Shown one piece after another: positions 1 through 8,969 of a stretch of DNA of 64,000 bases. Origin of the DNA: Clostridium nigeriense (GTDB taxonomy: Bacteria; Bacillota; Clostridia; Clostridiales; Clostridiaceae); NCBI RefSeq assembly GCF_900086595.1, contig NZ_LT575472.1:2738030-2802029 (forward strand). Direction: 5' to 3'. The position numbers and the translations under genes were made by a program. Each line of letters opens with the position of its first letter. Position 1 is the stretch's first letter. The notes beneath the pieces are model-generated. The model was not told the origin of the DNA and made no database searches. It was given only the letters and a program-made list of their open reading frames with translations.

Positions 1-2
1 TA

Positions 3-58
3 TAAAAAAGGACTGAGTTGTGTTAATTTCACATTTAACACAGCCCAGTCCCTTTTTA
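3..58. terminator. Hairpin terminator, bidirectional
   Basis: Two arms of about 17 bases (10-26 and 35-51) form an imperfect stem. An A-run lies on the left and a T-run on the right, so it can terminate in either direction. It sits immediately downstream of the cupin gene. Confidence 0.8.
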
Positions 59-66
59 TTTAGATT

Positions 67-546
67 TTATTTACTTTCTCTTGTTAATTTAATTATTGTT
101 TCTTTATGCTGAGGATAAAGATTTAATAAATATTCCCTATCAAATAATTCAAATTCGTCATATTCAAAAGCTGGTGAAACCATACATCCAACTAATGCAT
201 ATCCATCATTGTTCATCGCTGATCCAAAAATATACCCCTTAGGTACTAAAACTTGAGGTCTTTCACCATTTTCAATGTTATTTCCTAACTGACTAGTTAT
301 AAGTTCTCCTTCTGGACTTATCATATAAATTGTTAAAGCTTCACCATCATGATAGTACCATAATTCATCTGATTGTAATCTGTGGAAGTTAGATACTTCC
401 CCCGTTTCTAGAAGAAAATATATACTGCTCCATAATTTTTTATCACTTCTTACTTCGTCTACGGAAACAAAAGATTCTTTAAAATATCCACCCTCAATAT
501 GCTTTTCCATCTCTAAATTCTTTATATAATATTCTGCACTTTTCAT
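67..546 (-). CDS. Cupin superfamily protein (cupin_5 / DUF985 type)
   Basis: This 159-residue protein resembles the cupin_5 (DUF985) family of small single-domain beta-barrels. Visible landmarks are an EGGYFKES start to the fold, NFHRLQSDELWYYHDG near residues 53-68 (the His/Glu-rich cupin motif 1) and VPKGYIFGSAM with a later GCMVSPAFEYDEFE end typical of the family. The start ATG follows AAAGGAGAAG. It is 19 bases downstream of a DHFR-like reductase, so the two are probably cotranscribed and end at the terminator at 3-58. The substrate is unknown; a sugar- or small-acid-binding role is only a family-level guess. Confidence 0.8.
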   Translation of the reverse strand: MKSAEYYIKNLEMEKHIEGGYFKESFVSVDEVRSDKKLWSSIYFLLETGEVSNFHRLQSDELWYYHDGEALTIYMISPEGELITSQLGNNIENGERPQVLVPKGYIFGSAMNNDGYALVGCMVSPAFEYDEFELFDREYLLNLYPQHKETIIKLTRESK

Positions 547-565
547 ATTTCTTCTCCTTTGATTA

Positions 566-1090
566 TTATTTTTTTATATAATGATTTTGAACAATTCCGT
601 CAAAAATTTTACTTTCTTTTAATTTCAATTTTATTTCATTATTATTTTCTTTAAATAAAGGTATTCCTTTTCCTAAAATAGTTGGTATAGTTGCTATAAT
701 AAATTCATCTATTAAATCTTCTTTTAAAAATAAATCTACTATATCCGCACCTCCAACTATCCAAATATCTTTCCCTTGCTTTCCTTTTAATTTTGAAATT
801 AATTTATTTGGACTTTCATTTGTAAATTTTACATATTTATTATTTTTTACTTCTTTTCTTGTATAAACATAACTTTCACAGTTTTTATATGGATAATCTC
901 CCCAATCCATTACTTGATCATATGTAGATTTTCCCATTATTACAACATCTATATTTTTATAAAAATCCTCATATCCATTATCCTCCTCAGGATTACTTCC
1001 ATCCCCCATTAACCAATCTACTTCACCATTTTCTCTTGCTATATAATTATCTAAACTAACTGCAATATATAGTATAACTTTTCTATTCAT
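566..1090 (-). CDS. Dihydrofolate reductase-like / RibD C-terminal domain protein
   Basis: The 174-residue protein has the RibD C-terminal/DHFR-like Rossmann fold seen in the YyaP/YwjB group. It opens with VILYIAVSLDNYIARENGEV, then VVIMGKSTYDQV (near 50-61) and IWIVGGADIVDLFLKEDLID (near 110), the NADPH-binding GGA motif. The family are NADPH-dependent reductases of mostly unknown substrate. They are distinct from housekeeping folate DHFR, so trimethoprim resistance should not be inferred. The start ATG has a TTGGAGG ribosome-binding site and the gene leads the cupin pair. Confidence 0.82.
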   Translation of the reverse strand: MNRKVILYIAVSLDNYIARENGEVDWLMGDGSNPEEDNGYEDFYKNIDVVIMGKSTYDQVMDWGDYPYKNCESYVYTRKEVKNNKYVKFTNESPNKLISKLKGKQGKDIWIVGGADIVDLFLKEDLIDEFIIATIPTILGKGIPLFKENNNEIKLKLKESKIFDGIVQNHYIKK

Positions 1091-1170
1091 TTTTCCTCCA
1101 ATATTAATATCTTAAATGTATAATTTATATAAGCTAATTATATAACTTTGATTGTTATTTACAAGGTCTA

Positions 1171-1971
1171 TTAATTTATTATAATACTTGTAGCTTTCAT
1201 AAAATCCTTAGGTGCATAATTTGTATACTTCTTGAAAACAGTACAAAAATGTTTATAATCCCCAAAGCCTACCATATCTGCAATTTCATATGCTCTATAC
1301 CTATCTTTTTCTTTCATCATTAATTCTACAGCTTTTTGCACTCTATATTTATTAAGCATATCTAAAAAAGTATAAGATGTTTCTTGTTTAAATTTTCTAC
1401 TTAAATAGCTTGGACTAACTCCAACCTCTTCAGCTAAATTTTCTATACTAATTTTTTCACTATAATTTTCTTTTATCTTATTAATTACATATTTTACATA
1501 AATATTAATTTCCTTAGAATCTATATATATTTTTAAATTTGTAAACTCAATTTTTTCTTTATTTCCTGTGCAATTTTTTATATTTTCATATAATTTTCTT
1601 TCATCTATCTTATTTTTGATTTTTGTTACTATTTTAAATAATTCCTCTTCATTTATAGGCTTTAATATATAGTCACTAACTCCAATAGAAATTGCTTTTT
1701 TTGCATAATCAAATTCACTGTAACTAGTTAATATAATGCTTTCAAAATACCTTTTATTTTCAGCTAGAGATAACATTTGTAATCCATTCATAAATGGCAT
1801 TTTAATATCTGTTATTACTAAATCTGGCTTTAATTCCTCTATAAGTTTAAGACCATCCTCTCCATTTTCTGCTTCTCCTACAACTATAAATCCCATAGAT
1901 AGCCAATCTATAGTATGAACTAGACCTTTTCTTATTATTTCTTCATCCTCAACTATAATTAGCTTGTACAA
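1171..1971 (-). CDS. Two-component response regulator, YesN/AraC type
   Basis: The 266-residue protein has an N-terminal receiver domain (1-120) with acidic pocket Glu8/Asp9, phospho-acceptor Asp55 in VITDIKMP and Lys104 in YILKPI. The C-terminus carries a double helix-turn-helix AraC domain (about 160-260), with SPSYLSRKFKQET and the closing HFCTVFKKYTNYAPKDF motif. The start codon is TTG (1969-1971), chosen because AAGGAGG lies 7 bases upstream inside the end of the kinase gene. It is translationally close to the YesM-type kinase and probably controls the ABC importer upstream. Confidence 0.9.
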   Translation of the reverse strand: MYKLIIVEDEEIIRKGLVHTIDWLSMGFIVVGEAENGEDGLKLIEELKPDLVITDIKMPFMNGLQMLSLAENKRYFESIILTSYSEFDYAKKAISIGVSDYILKPINEEELFKIVTKIKNKIDERKLYENIKNCTGNKEKIEFTNLKIYIDSKEINIYVKYVINKIKENYSEKISIENLAEEVGVSPSYLSRKFKQETSYTFLDMLNKYRVQKAVELMMKEKDRYRAYEIADMVGFGDYKHFCTVFKKYTNYAPKDFMKATSIIIN

Positions 1972-1973
1972 CT

Positions 1974-3677
1974 TTAAACCTCCTTTTTAATATATGGTAA
2001 AATTATTTTTACCGTAGTTCCTTCACCTTCACTACTATTAATATCAATTCCATATTCATCACCATAAATAAGTCTAAGTCTTCTTTGTACATTATATAAT
2101 CCTATGGTATCTGTATCATTTTGCTTCTTATATATTAATTCTTTTATATACTTCATTCTTTCCTTATTAATTCCACAACCATTATCTTCTATAACTATAT
2201 ATATTTTTTCATCATTAATCATTGAAGTTATATTTAAATTAATAGTAGATTTTTTTTCAAAACCGTATTTTATTGAATTTTCTATAATTGGCTGTAATAG
2301 TAACTTAGGAACTATTGCATCTAATACTTCATCATCAATATTTATTTTAAATTGTAATTTATCTCCAAATCGATATTTTAAAATAGCTAAATAATTTTTA
2401 ATATACTCAATATCATCACGTATTTTAACAGAATGAATTTCGTTATTTATACCATATCTTAATAGTGATGATAAATTAATGATAATATCACTTGCTACAT
2501 TCTTATCTATTTTTATCATTATCCTAATAGTTTCTAAAGTGTTGAATAAAAAATGTGGATTAAATTGCGCTTCTAATTGCTTTATTTCGCTTTGCATTCT
2601 TAGTGATACTTCTTCCTTATTGCTTTCTATTAATCTTTTTATATCTACTAACATATTATTATATGCTTTTGCAATTATTCCAAATTCATCTTCTGATTCA
2701 ATTTTAAGCTTGGCATCTAAGTTTCCTTCTTGAATACTCTCTATTGCCTTTACAATCTCGTTAATAGTCAAGGTTTTACTGTAGGCTACTTTTTTTGATA
2801 TAAATAACATTATATAAAATATAATAAGAAATAATACAAATAGAAATATTCCTCCAATTAAAAAAGCTCTATTAAAGAAATCTAAATTTGTTATTGTATA
2901 AACAAAAAGATTAGTGTCTTTTAATGATGTTACTTTAACAAAATAATTTTTACCTTCTATTTTTAAATATCCATCTTTTTGTCTAAAATCATTTTTCAAT
3001 CTATATAATTGATCACTATACTTGTTATTTGTAGCTGCTATAATGTTGTGTTTATCAGTTATAATAATATCACTTGTTGTATATCCCGTAATTAAATTAA
3101 ATATATCTTCTTCCGAAAAATCAAAAACAATATATCCTATGATTTCATCATTATAATTAATTGCCTTTCCCAATGTTAAAGTTCCATAAGTATATTTATC
3201 TTGCTGTACTTTATTTACCATTGTAATTACTTCTTCTTTCCTTAGCCTCATCCTACTAAAGATTCCCCACATAAATAAGTTATCATCGCTAATATATTTC
3301 GGTTTTATATTTTTATTAGAGACAATCATATTCCCGTCTTTATCGAATACGTAAAAATTACTTTTAACACTTCTTTTATTTACGAATTTATACAATATTT
3401 CATAGATTTTTTGAGATTTCACCCCATCATTAATTATAGATATTATTCCTTCATCCTTTGATATATTTTCTATTAATAAACTATATTCACTTAAATTCTC
3501 TTCCATTAATTTAGATATTTTTTTATTACTATCAGTATTTTCCTTAACTATTAATTTATTTCCCCAAATAAACAAAATTAAATATGCCACTAAAGAAAGT
3601 ACTATTATTGGAACTATACCATACCAAATAATTGTATTTCTAATTACTTCACTATATTTTTTGTATTTTTTACCCAT
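1974..3677 (-). CDS. Sensor histidine kinase, YesM type (LytS-like His_kinase)
   Basis: The 567-residue membrane kinase has TM1 at about 15-38, an extracytoplasmic dCache-like sensor (about 45-265), TM2 at about 272-294 and a HAMP domain (about 300-352). Next come the His_kinase motif QFNPHFLFNTLETIR with phospho-acceptor His375 and an ATPase domain with N-box ENSIKYGFE, DNGCGI and GTTVKIILP. The architecture is that of YesM-type kinases, which usually sense sugars or other solutes for a neighbouring importer. It is separated from the importer permease by a terminator at 3697-3724, so expression may be partly independent. Confidence 0.9.
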   Translation of the reverse strand: MGKKYKKYSEVIRNTIIWYGIVPIIVLSLVAYLILFIWGNKLIVKENTDSNKKISKLMEENLSEYSLLIENISKDEGIISIINDGVKSQKIYEILYKFVNKRSVKSNFYVFDKDGNMIVSNKNIKPKYISDDNLFMWGIFSRMRLRKEEVITMVNKVQQDKYTYGTLTLGKAINYNDEIIGYIVFDFSEEDIFNLITGYTTSDIIITDKHNIIAATNNKYSDQLYRLKNDFRQKDGYLKIEGKNYFVKVTSLKDTNLFVYTITNLDFFNRAFLIGGIFLFVLFLIIFYIMLFISKKVAYSKTLTINEIVKAIESIQEGNLDAKLKIESEDEFGIIAKAYNNMLVDIKRLIESNKEEVSLRMQSEIKQLEAQFNPHFLFNTLETIRIMIKIDKNVASDIIINLSSLLRYGINNEIHSVKIRDDIEYIKNYLAILKYRFGDKLQFKINIDDEVLDAIVPKLLLQPIIENSIKYGFEKKSTINLNITSMINDEKIYIVIEDNGCGINKERMKYIKELIYKKQNDTDTIGLYNVQRRLRLIYGDEYGIDINSSEGEGTTVKIILPYIKKEV

Positions 3678-3696
3678 AAATCTCTTCCTTATATTA

Positions 3697-3724
3697 CAAA
3701 AAAGGCCAGCAAAGCTGACCTTAT
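3697..3724 (-). terminator. Terminator after the ABC permease
   Basis: On the minus strand an AAGG-CAGC stem with a three-base loop is followed by TTTTTT. It lies between the permease gene and the kinase gene and probably lets only part of the transcripts continue into the two-component genes. Confidence 0.75.
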
Positions 3725-3743
3725 TTAATTAATTTTACTTATT

Positions 3744-5411
3744 TTAAAGATTAATCTCTTTGCTTCCAGAAACTTTAAAGAATATCAATAATGATATTAC
3801 AGTGGTAATTGTTAATATTGTAGATAAAGCTGCTGCTGTTCCATAGCTTGCTCTAATAACTTCTGTATATATTGATACTGATAAGGTTTTCGTTCCGCCT
3901 GTATATAATATAACTGAAGCACTTAGTTCATTTATTACTGTAATCCAACTTAGTATTGCACCAGCAAATACTCCTGGTAACATCATTACAGCTGTAACTT
4001 TAAAAAATGTCTTTACTGGAGAATATCCCAAACTAATAGATGCTTCCTCCATACTTGGACTAATTTGATATAGTATTGCTGCACTTGACCTTAAAGTATA
4101 TGGTAGTCTTCTAACAACATAAGCTATTATAATTATAACAAAAGTCCCACTTAATACCAATGGTTTTTTATTAAATGCAAGTAGTAAAGTTATACCAAGA
4201 ACTGACCCCGGAATTATATATGGAAACATTGTTATAGTATCAATAACTGAAGTAAGTGGATTTTTCCTTCTAGTTGATATATATGCTATAAACATACCTA
4301 GAATTACAATTATTACAATAGCAATGACTCCATAAGTATAGGTGTTAGTTATAGCTGAACCAAGTTTATTAAATACTGTTTTATAGCTTTTTAATGAAAA
4401 CTCATTTACAAATCTTGATCCTTTTGTATTTAAAAATGAAGTATATATTACCGTTAATTGTGGAATTATTGCTAGTAATACTACCAAATAAACAAATAAA
4501 TGTGCAAAAATATTCTTAGCTCCATTTAAATTTTTAGACACCATAGGCCTTAATGAACTCATTGTAAATGACTTTTTATTAACAACATATTTTTGTGCAA
4601 TAAATACTATTGAAGTTATAATAACCATTATTGTTGCTAGAGCTGCTGCAAAATTAGCTTGTCCTCCAACCTCACTAATAAATTCTGAATATATTAATAC
4701 CGGCATTACATTATAGCCTTCACCTATTAACATAGGAGTACCAAAATCAGCTAAAGCATTCATAAATACTAATAATCCACCTGCTAAAAGTGTAGGTAAT
4801 ATTAATGGTAATATTACTGTAACTATTTTTTTTATTGGTTTACAGCCTAAACTTTCTGCTGCTTCTAATAATGAAACATCTATTTTCTTTAAAGCTCCAG
4901 AAACGTATAGATATATAAATGGATATAGCTTAAGGGTGAATACTAAAAGAATTCCTGCAAATCCATATATAGGTGGAAGGCTTATTCCTAAATTATTTTC
5001 AAAAAATTTTGTAAGAACACCACTTCTTCCGCATAATAGTACCCATGAATAAGCTCCTATAAATGGTGGTGATAACATAGAAATAATTATTAATATTTCT
5101 ATCAGCTTTTTACCTTTGATATTAAAAGCTGTTGTTAAATAAGCTAAAGGTGAACCAATTAAAATAGCTAATATAGTCACACAAATAGTAACCGTAAAGG
5201 AATTCATTAATGCATTATAATAATATTTTTTTTCAAAAAACTTAATAAAATTTGCAAATGTAAACTCACCTGTGGCTGCATCCTTAAAGCCACTAATAAA
5301 CAACGAGAATAATGGATATATAAAAAATACTAGAAATATAAGTGCTATAACTAAGGTTACTCCTGTCCAAAAATCAAAATTCAATTTAATTTTTCTTTTT
5401 TCTTTGCTCAT
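3744..5411 (-). CDS. ABC importer permease, fused two-domain (FbpB/AfuB type)
   Basis: The 555-residue polytopic protein is a tandem fusion of two BinD-type permease halves (about 12 membrane segments). Each half has an EAA loop: EAAESLGCKPIKKI near residue 185 and EEASISLGYSPVKTFF near residue 470. This fused layout is typical of ferric iron, sugar-phosphate (AfuB) and 2-aminoethylphosphonate importers. Its ATG overlaps the ATPase stop codon (TAATG), so translation is coupled. The substrate is not readable from the sequence; the YesMN neighbour makes an organic solute such as a phosphorylated sugar at least as likely as iron. Confidence 0.9.
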   Translation of the reverse strand: MSKEKRKIKLNFDFWTGVTLVIALIFLVFFIYPLFSLFISGFKDAATGEFTFANFIKFFEKKYYYNALMNSFTVTICVTILAILIGSPLAYLTTAFNIKGKKLIEILIIISMLSPPFIGAYSWVLLCGRSGVLTKFFENNLGISLPPIYGFAGILLVFTLKLYPFIYLYVSGALKKIDVSLLEAAESLGCKPIKKIVTVILPLILPTLLAGGLLVFMNALADFGTPMLIGEGYNVMPVLIYSEFISEVGGQANFAAALATIMVIITSIVFIAQKYVVNKKSFTMSSLRPMVSKNLNGAKNIFAHLFVYLVVLLAIIPQLTVIYTSFLNTKGSRFVNEFSLKSYKTVFNKLGSAITNTYTYGVIAIVIIVILGMFIAYISTRRKNPLTSVIDTITMFPYIIPGSVLGITLLLAFNKKPLVLSGTFVIIIIAYVVRRLPYTLRSSAAILYQISPSMEEASISLGYSPVKTFFKVTAVMMLPGVFAGAILSWITVINELSASVILYTGGTKTLSVSIYTEVIRASYGTAAALSTILTITTVISLLIFFKVSGSKEINL

Positions 5412-6523
5412 TAGTTTTCACTTCCTTTTATTAAATTTTCCTCTCCATTTTCAGTGAAAACATTAATTTTCTTTGGATTAACTTCTAAAAACAAACTATC
5501 ACCTTCATCATATATACGCTCTGCGCTACCAATATCTTCTGATAATTCTATAGCTGCTTGTCCTTCTAATATTTCATCACTGTTGAATACAATCTCATAA
5601 TTAGTATATCTTCCAAGAAAAGTAGCTGTTTTTATTTTTGTTTCTAAGCCCTTATTTGAAATTAAAAACTCTTCTGGTCTTACAGCAATAATAACTTTTT
5701 CTCCATCTTTTATATTATCTTTTAAATTTTCCATCTTTACAGCATAGCCTTTTTCAAACTTAACAAAGGTTTCTCTTTCCTTTATTTCTATAGTTCCTTT
5801 AAATAAATTAGAATGTCCTATAAATGTTGATACAAAAGTATTTTTAGGCCTTGTATATATCTCCTTTGGTGTTCCTACATGTTGAACTACTCCATCTTTC
5901 ATGACTGCAATTCTATCTGAAATTGCTAAAGCTTCTTCTTGATCATGAGTAACATAAACAGTAGTTATTCCTACTTCCTTTTGAACTTCTCTAATAGCAC
6001 CTCTCATTTCAACTCTTAACTTAGCATCTAAGTTTGAAAGAGGCTCATCCATAAGTAAAACACTTGGATGAATTACAATTGCTCTTGCTAAAGCTACCCT
6101 TTGTTGTTGTCCTCCTGATAATCTTTCTGGTAATCTATCCTTATAGTCATCTATTTTTACTACTTTCAGAATATCTGATACTTTATTTTCCATTTCTTTC
6201 TTAGAGAGATTTCTTAATTTTAATCCATACTCTACATTTTGTTTAACCGTTAAATGAGGAAATATAGCATAGTTTTGAAAAACCATCCCTATATTTCTTT
6301 TATGAGCTGGGATATCATTAATAACCTTATCTTCAAAGCTTATCTCCCCTCCTTCAATTGTATTAAAACCTGCAATCATTCTTAGAAATGTTGTTTTTCC
6401 ACAACCAGAAGGTCCAAGTAAAGTAAAAAACTCCCCATTATTTATATCTAAATTCAAATTTGGTATTACAATATTATCACCATATTTTTTAATTATATCT
6501 CTTGCTTTAATTGATACACTCAT
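5411..6523 (-). CDS. ABC importer ATP-binding protein (PotA/FbpC/AfuC family)
   Basis: The 370-residue ATPase has Walker A GPSGCGKTT at 37-45, Q-loop VFQNYAIFPH near 81-90, signature LSGGQQQR at 135-142, Walker B LLMDEPLSNLD and the switch His in VYVTHDQEEA. The C-terminal region (about 240-370) has the TOBE-type fold, including the motif IIAVRPEEF. It energises the fused permease and pairs with the lipoprotein encoded just upstream. A perfect inverted repeat separates it from the binding-protein gene. Confidence 0.92.
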   Translation of the reverse strand: MSVSIKARDIIKKYGDNIVIPNLNLDINNGEFFTLLGPSGCGKTTFLRMIAGFNTIEGGEISFEDKVINDIPAHKRNIGMVFQNYAIFPHLTVKQNVEYGLKLRNLSKKEMENKVSDILKVVKIDDYKDRLPERLSGGQQQRVALARAIVIHPSVLLMDEPLSNLDAKLRVEMRGAIREVQKEVGITTVYVTHDQEEALAISDRIAVMKDGVVQHVGTPKEIYTRPKNTFVSTFIGHSNLFKGTIEIKERETFVKFEKGYAVKMENLKDNIKDGEKVIIAVRPEEFLISNKGLETKIKTATFLGRYTNYEIVFNSDEILEGQAAIELSEDIGSAERIYDEGDSLFLEVNPKKINVFTENGEENLIKGSEN

Positions 6524-6548
6524 TTCTACTTCCTCCTTATCTTTTATA

Positions 6549-6585
6549 AAATTAGTCTACAACCTATAGAGAAGTAGACTAATTT
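6549..6585 (-). terminator. Intercistronic stem-loop between binding protein and ATPase
   Basis: Two perfectly complementary 12-base arms (6549-6560 and 6574-6585, AAATTAGTCTAC and its complement) enclose a 13-base loop. On the minus strand the stem runs into a short TTTTAT tract. Such elements often stop or stabilise transcripts so that the binding protein is made in excess over the membrane components. Confidence 0.7.
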
Positions 6586-6596
6586 ATTAGTTATAT

Positions 6597-7628
6597 TTAC
6601 TTGTTAGTGAATATTTCCTTAAATTTATCTATCCAAACTTGCTTATTTTCCTTTACAACTTCTGAGTCATCTTCAATAATATTTATATCACTCATAGCTT
6701 TTAATCCTTCAGCTGGATCTACATCTTTTCTTACCGATCTTCTACTTAATTCAGATGCTACCATTGTTTGCGTTTCCTTACTAGTTAAGAAATCTATAAA
6801 TTTCTTAGCATTATCCATATTTTTAGCACCCTTGATTATTGCAACTCCATCTGGTTTAGAAATAACTCCCTCTTTCATATAGACTATTTTTACTGGAGCT
6901 CCATCTTTTACATACTTTGCTCCACCCTCTTCAAAGGTTAAACCTACTGTATATTCACCATCTGCTACTCCCTTATATACAGCAGATGAACCCGAAAGCA
7001 ATTTACCATCTAAATTTCCTGCTAACTTATCTGCATAATCCCAACCTTTTTCAGGATCACCATTTCCCATTGCATATAACATATTTACTAAATGTTCAAA
7101 AGATGATGATGATTTTGATGGATCTGCATGAGCAATTTTACCCTTTAATTCTGGATTTAATAAATCCTCATAACCTTCAACTTTAATATCTCCTATTAAA
7201 TTAGTGTTAATCATAAGTACACTTGGAATATTTGAAAATCTTGTTATTTTTCCATCTGTATTTTTACAATCATCTAAGATATCTCCTTCATTTGCTGAAG
7301 TATATTCCTCAAAATAATCTACCTTTGGTTGTAAGGTTCCAAGTGATCCTCCCCACATCACATCTCCTAGTGGGTTGTCTTTTTCAGATTCAATACGCTT
7401 TAATAGTTCTCCTGTTCCTGCAGCAACAACATCTACTTGTATCCCTGTTTCATCTTCAAACTCTGCAACTATTGGATCTATAAACTCTAGCGGATGAGGA
7501 CAATATACTACTAAATTCTTAGAGCCAGTATCTTCTCCCCCTGAACTATTTGCTTCATTTTTACCACCGCAAGCAACCATACTTACCATCATTGAAGCAC
7601 AAACTAATGTAGCTAAAACTTTTTTCAT
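6597..7628 (-). CDS. Extracellular solute-binding lipoprotein (AfuA/Fe3+-type ABC importer)
   Basis: The 343-residue protein has a lipoprotein signal peptide with lipobox MVAC and lipidated Cys20. The mature part is a periplasmic-binding-type fold: LVVYCPHPLEFIDPIVAEFE (40-59), VMWGGSLGTLQ and a C-terminal KKFIDFLTSKETQTMVA segment. This matches the AfuA/FbpA/PhnS-like cluster. It lacks an obvious paired-Tyr ferric-binding signature in the region I can judge, so an organic phosphate or sugar phosphate is a reasonable alternative to iron. It is the first gene of the importer operon, with GGGGGAAATTATT before its ATG. Confidence 0.88.
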   Translation of the reverse strand: MKKVLATLVCASMMVSMVACGGKNEANSSGGEDTGSKNLVVYCPHPLEFIDPIVAEFEDETGIQVDVVAAGTGELLKRIESEKDNPLGDVMWGGSLGTLQPKVDYFEEYTSANEGDILDDCKNTDGKITRFSNIPSVLMINTNLIGDIKVEGYEDLLNPELKGKIAHADPSKSSSSFEHLVNMLYAMGNGDPEKGWDYADKLAGNLDGKLLSGSSAVYKGVADGEYTVGLTFEEGGAKYVKDGAPVKIVYMKEGVISKPDGVAIIKGAKNMDNAKKFIDFLTSKETQTMVASELSRRSVRKDVDPAEGLKAMSDINIIEDDSEVVKENKQVWIDKFKEIFTNK

Positions 7629-7761
7629 AATAATTTCCCCCTAAATTTTTAAATTTTAATACTTACTTGATTTATTTAAATAATATCAAATGTAAACGTA
7701 TAAATAAATCCTATTATCTGCAAAAGTATCTCCTTTTCTGAACTACTTCCTACTTTTATAT

Positions 7762-7801
7762 AAATAAAAACTAAGGGACTGTTAAAAGCAGTCCCTTAGT
7801 G
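7762..7801 (-). terminator. Terminator after amj
   Basis: An 11-base perfect stem (CTAAGGGACTG and complement, 7771-7799) is followed on the minus strand by TTTTTATTTA. It ends the amj transcript. Confidence 0.88.
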
Positions 7802-7840
7802 TACAATTTAAAATTATTATATTAATTTCTTATTTATTGA

Positions 7841-8632
7841 CTAAATATAATTTGCAACAAAAGCAATTAAGTATGCTGCTGGAATAAATATTAATAAAGC
7901 TGAAAAGGTTCCAATAACCTTACTTCCTACCATTCCAATAACACAACCTCTAAAATCTTCCTCACTACATTTCCCTTCTATTACATCATCAGTCATTATA
8001 GATAAATGTGGATCTATAAAAATTGAAGTTAATATAGTTGCTGTACCATTAATTATTGGAGAAAGTGATAGACAAGTTGACCTAAACTTTGGAACTATAC
8101 TTCCTGCATATATAGGAGCAAATGCTCCTGCTGTAATTATTGCTACAGATATAAAATTATAAAATAAAATCCTTTTAGGAAGATTTTTAAAATTAATACT
8201 TGTTATACTTTCCTTTACAGGAACAGCTATACTTTCCTTCATATACTTAACTCCTGTTTTAGAAAAGCTATGAATTATTAGTTTAGGTATTGATCTTTCA
8301 ATAGAAAAGTGATTCACCGCTTTACTAAACATCTTTTGAAAGGTTGGTATTAAAAAAGCTCCTACAATAGATGCTACTCCTGAAATTATTATTATTAAGT
8401 TAAATATTTTTATTAGCTCATTACTACTTGGGTTACTTTCTACAAATTTAGTTAATAAAGGGCTTTGAAATGTAACTGCGGTTCTTGATACTAACATAAG
8501 GACATTAAATACCGCAAAAGTAACAGCTATTTTACCTGTTCTAACTCCTACTAATCTAGTTGAATAAGCTAAGGTCCCTATTAATGAAATTACAAAATTT
8601 AAAACTAATACTATTATAATTTGAGTACTCAT
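7841..8632 (-). CDS. amj: Alternate lipid II flippase, Amj family
   Basis: The 263-residue polytopic protein (about six membrane segments) matches the Amj/YdaH (DUF2837) family. Recognisable stretches are NFVISLIGTLAYSTRLVGVR at the N-terminus, SRTAVTFQSPLLTKFVE and the C-terminal FRGCVIGMVGSKVIGTFSAL. In Bacillus subtilis Amj exports lipid II when MurJ is absent or inhibited. A GTG lies two codons upstream, but I place the start at ATG 8632 because AAGGAG is 5 bases before it. It forms a single-gene unit closed by the terminator at 7762-7801. Confidence 0.88.
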   Translation of the reverse strand: MSTQIIIVLVLNFVISLIGTLAYSTRLVGVRTGKIAVTFAVFNVLMLVSRTAVTFQSPLLTKFVESNPSSNELIKIFNLIIIISGVASIVGAFLIPTFQKMFSKAVNHFSIERSIPKLIIHSFSKTGVKYMKESIAVPVKESITSINFKNLPKRILFYNFISVAIITAGAFAPIYAGSIVPKFRSTCLSLSPIINGTATILTSIFIDPHLSIMTDDVIEGKCSEEDFRGCVIGMVGSKVIGTFSALLIFIPAAYLIAFVANYI

Positions 8633-8739
8633 ATACACTCCTTAAAATTTATATTTTCAAAGCTATAGTACTACTAATTATACCCAAATAAATAATTTAC
8701 TTAAATATCCTTTTAAAATTGTAATATATTTGCAATAAT

Positions 8740-8910
8740 TTATATTCTATTTAAAATTAATATCTGCATTATATCGTAACCATTTTCTTCACTTAAATAA
8801 CGCTCTATTTCATCATAGGTCAAAGTATCATCATTAACAAAATAATATCTTACTGTATTATCTTTCTCAAAACTTTTTAAATATAGAACTTCATTTCAAA
8901 AATGTTGCAT
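8740..8910 (-). pseudogene. Small 56-codon gene interrupted by TGA at codon 5
   Basis: On the minus strand ATG 8910 with AAGGA five bases upstream opens a frame that runs MQHF-stop and then continues without interruption for 51 codons to TAA at 8740. The downstream part (VRYYFVNDDTLTYDEIERYL and more) has balanced coding-like composition, unlike AT-rich spacer. The TGA at 8896-8898 would be Trp if it were TGG, so a single base change would restore the gene. I do not recognise the family. A sequencing error, a recent null mutation or (much less likely) a recoded stop are the options. Confidence 0.5.
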
Positions 8911-8969
8911 TTATTTCCTTATATATTAAATAATTAAATTTTATTTTCCTTTTAAACAACCAGTTCTCT

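Noticed and set aside
566-1090. Trimethoprim-resistant dihydrofolate reductase
   Set aside because: The sequence belongs to the RibD C-terminal-like reductases, not to folate DHFR.
8896-8898. TGA in the small frame as a selenocysteine codon
   Set aside because: I see no convincing SECIS-type hairpin directly after it. The residue is better explained as a Trp codon lost by one base change. Kept as a pseudogene.
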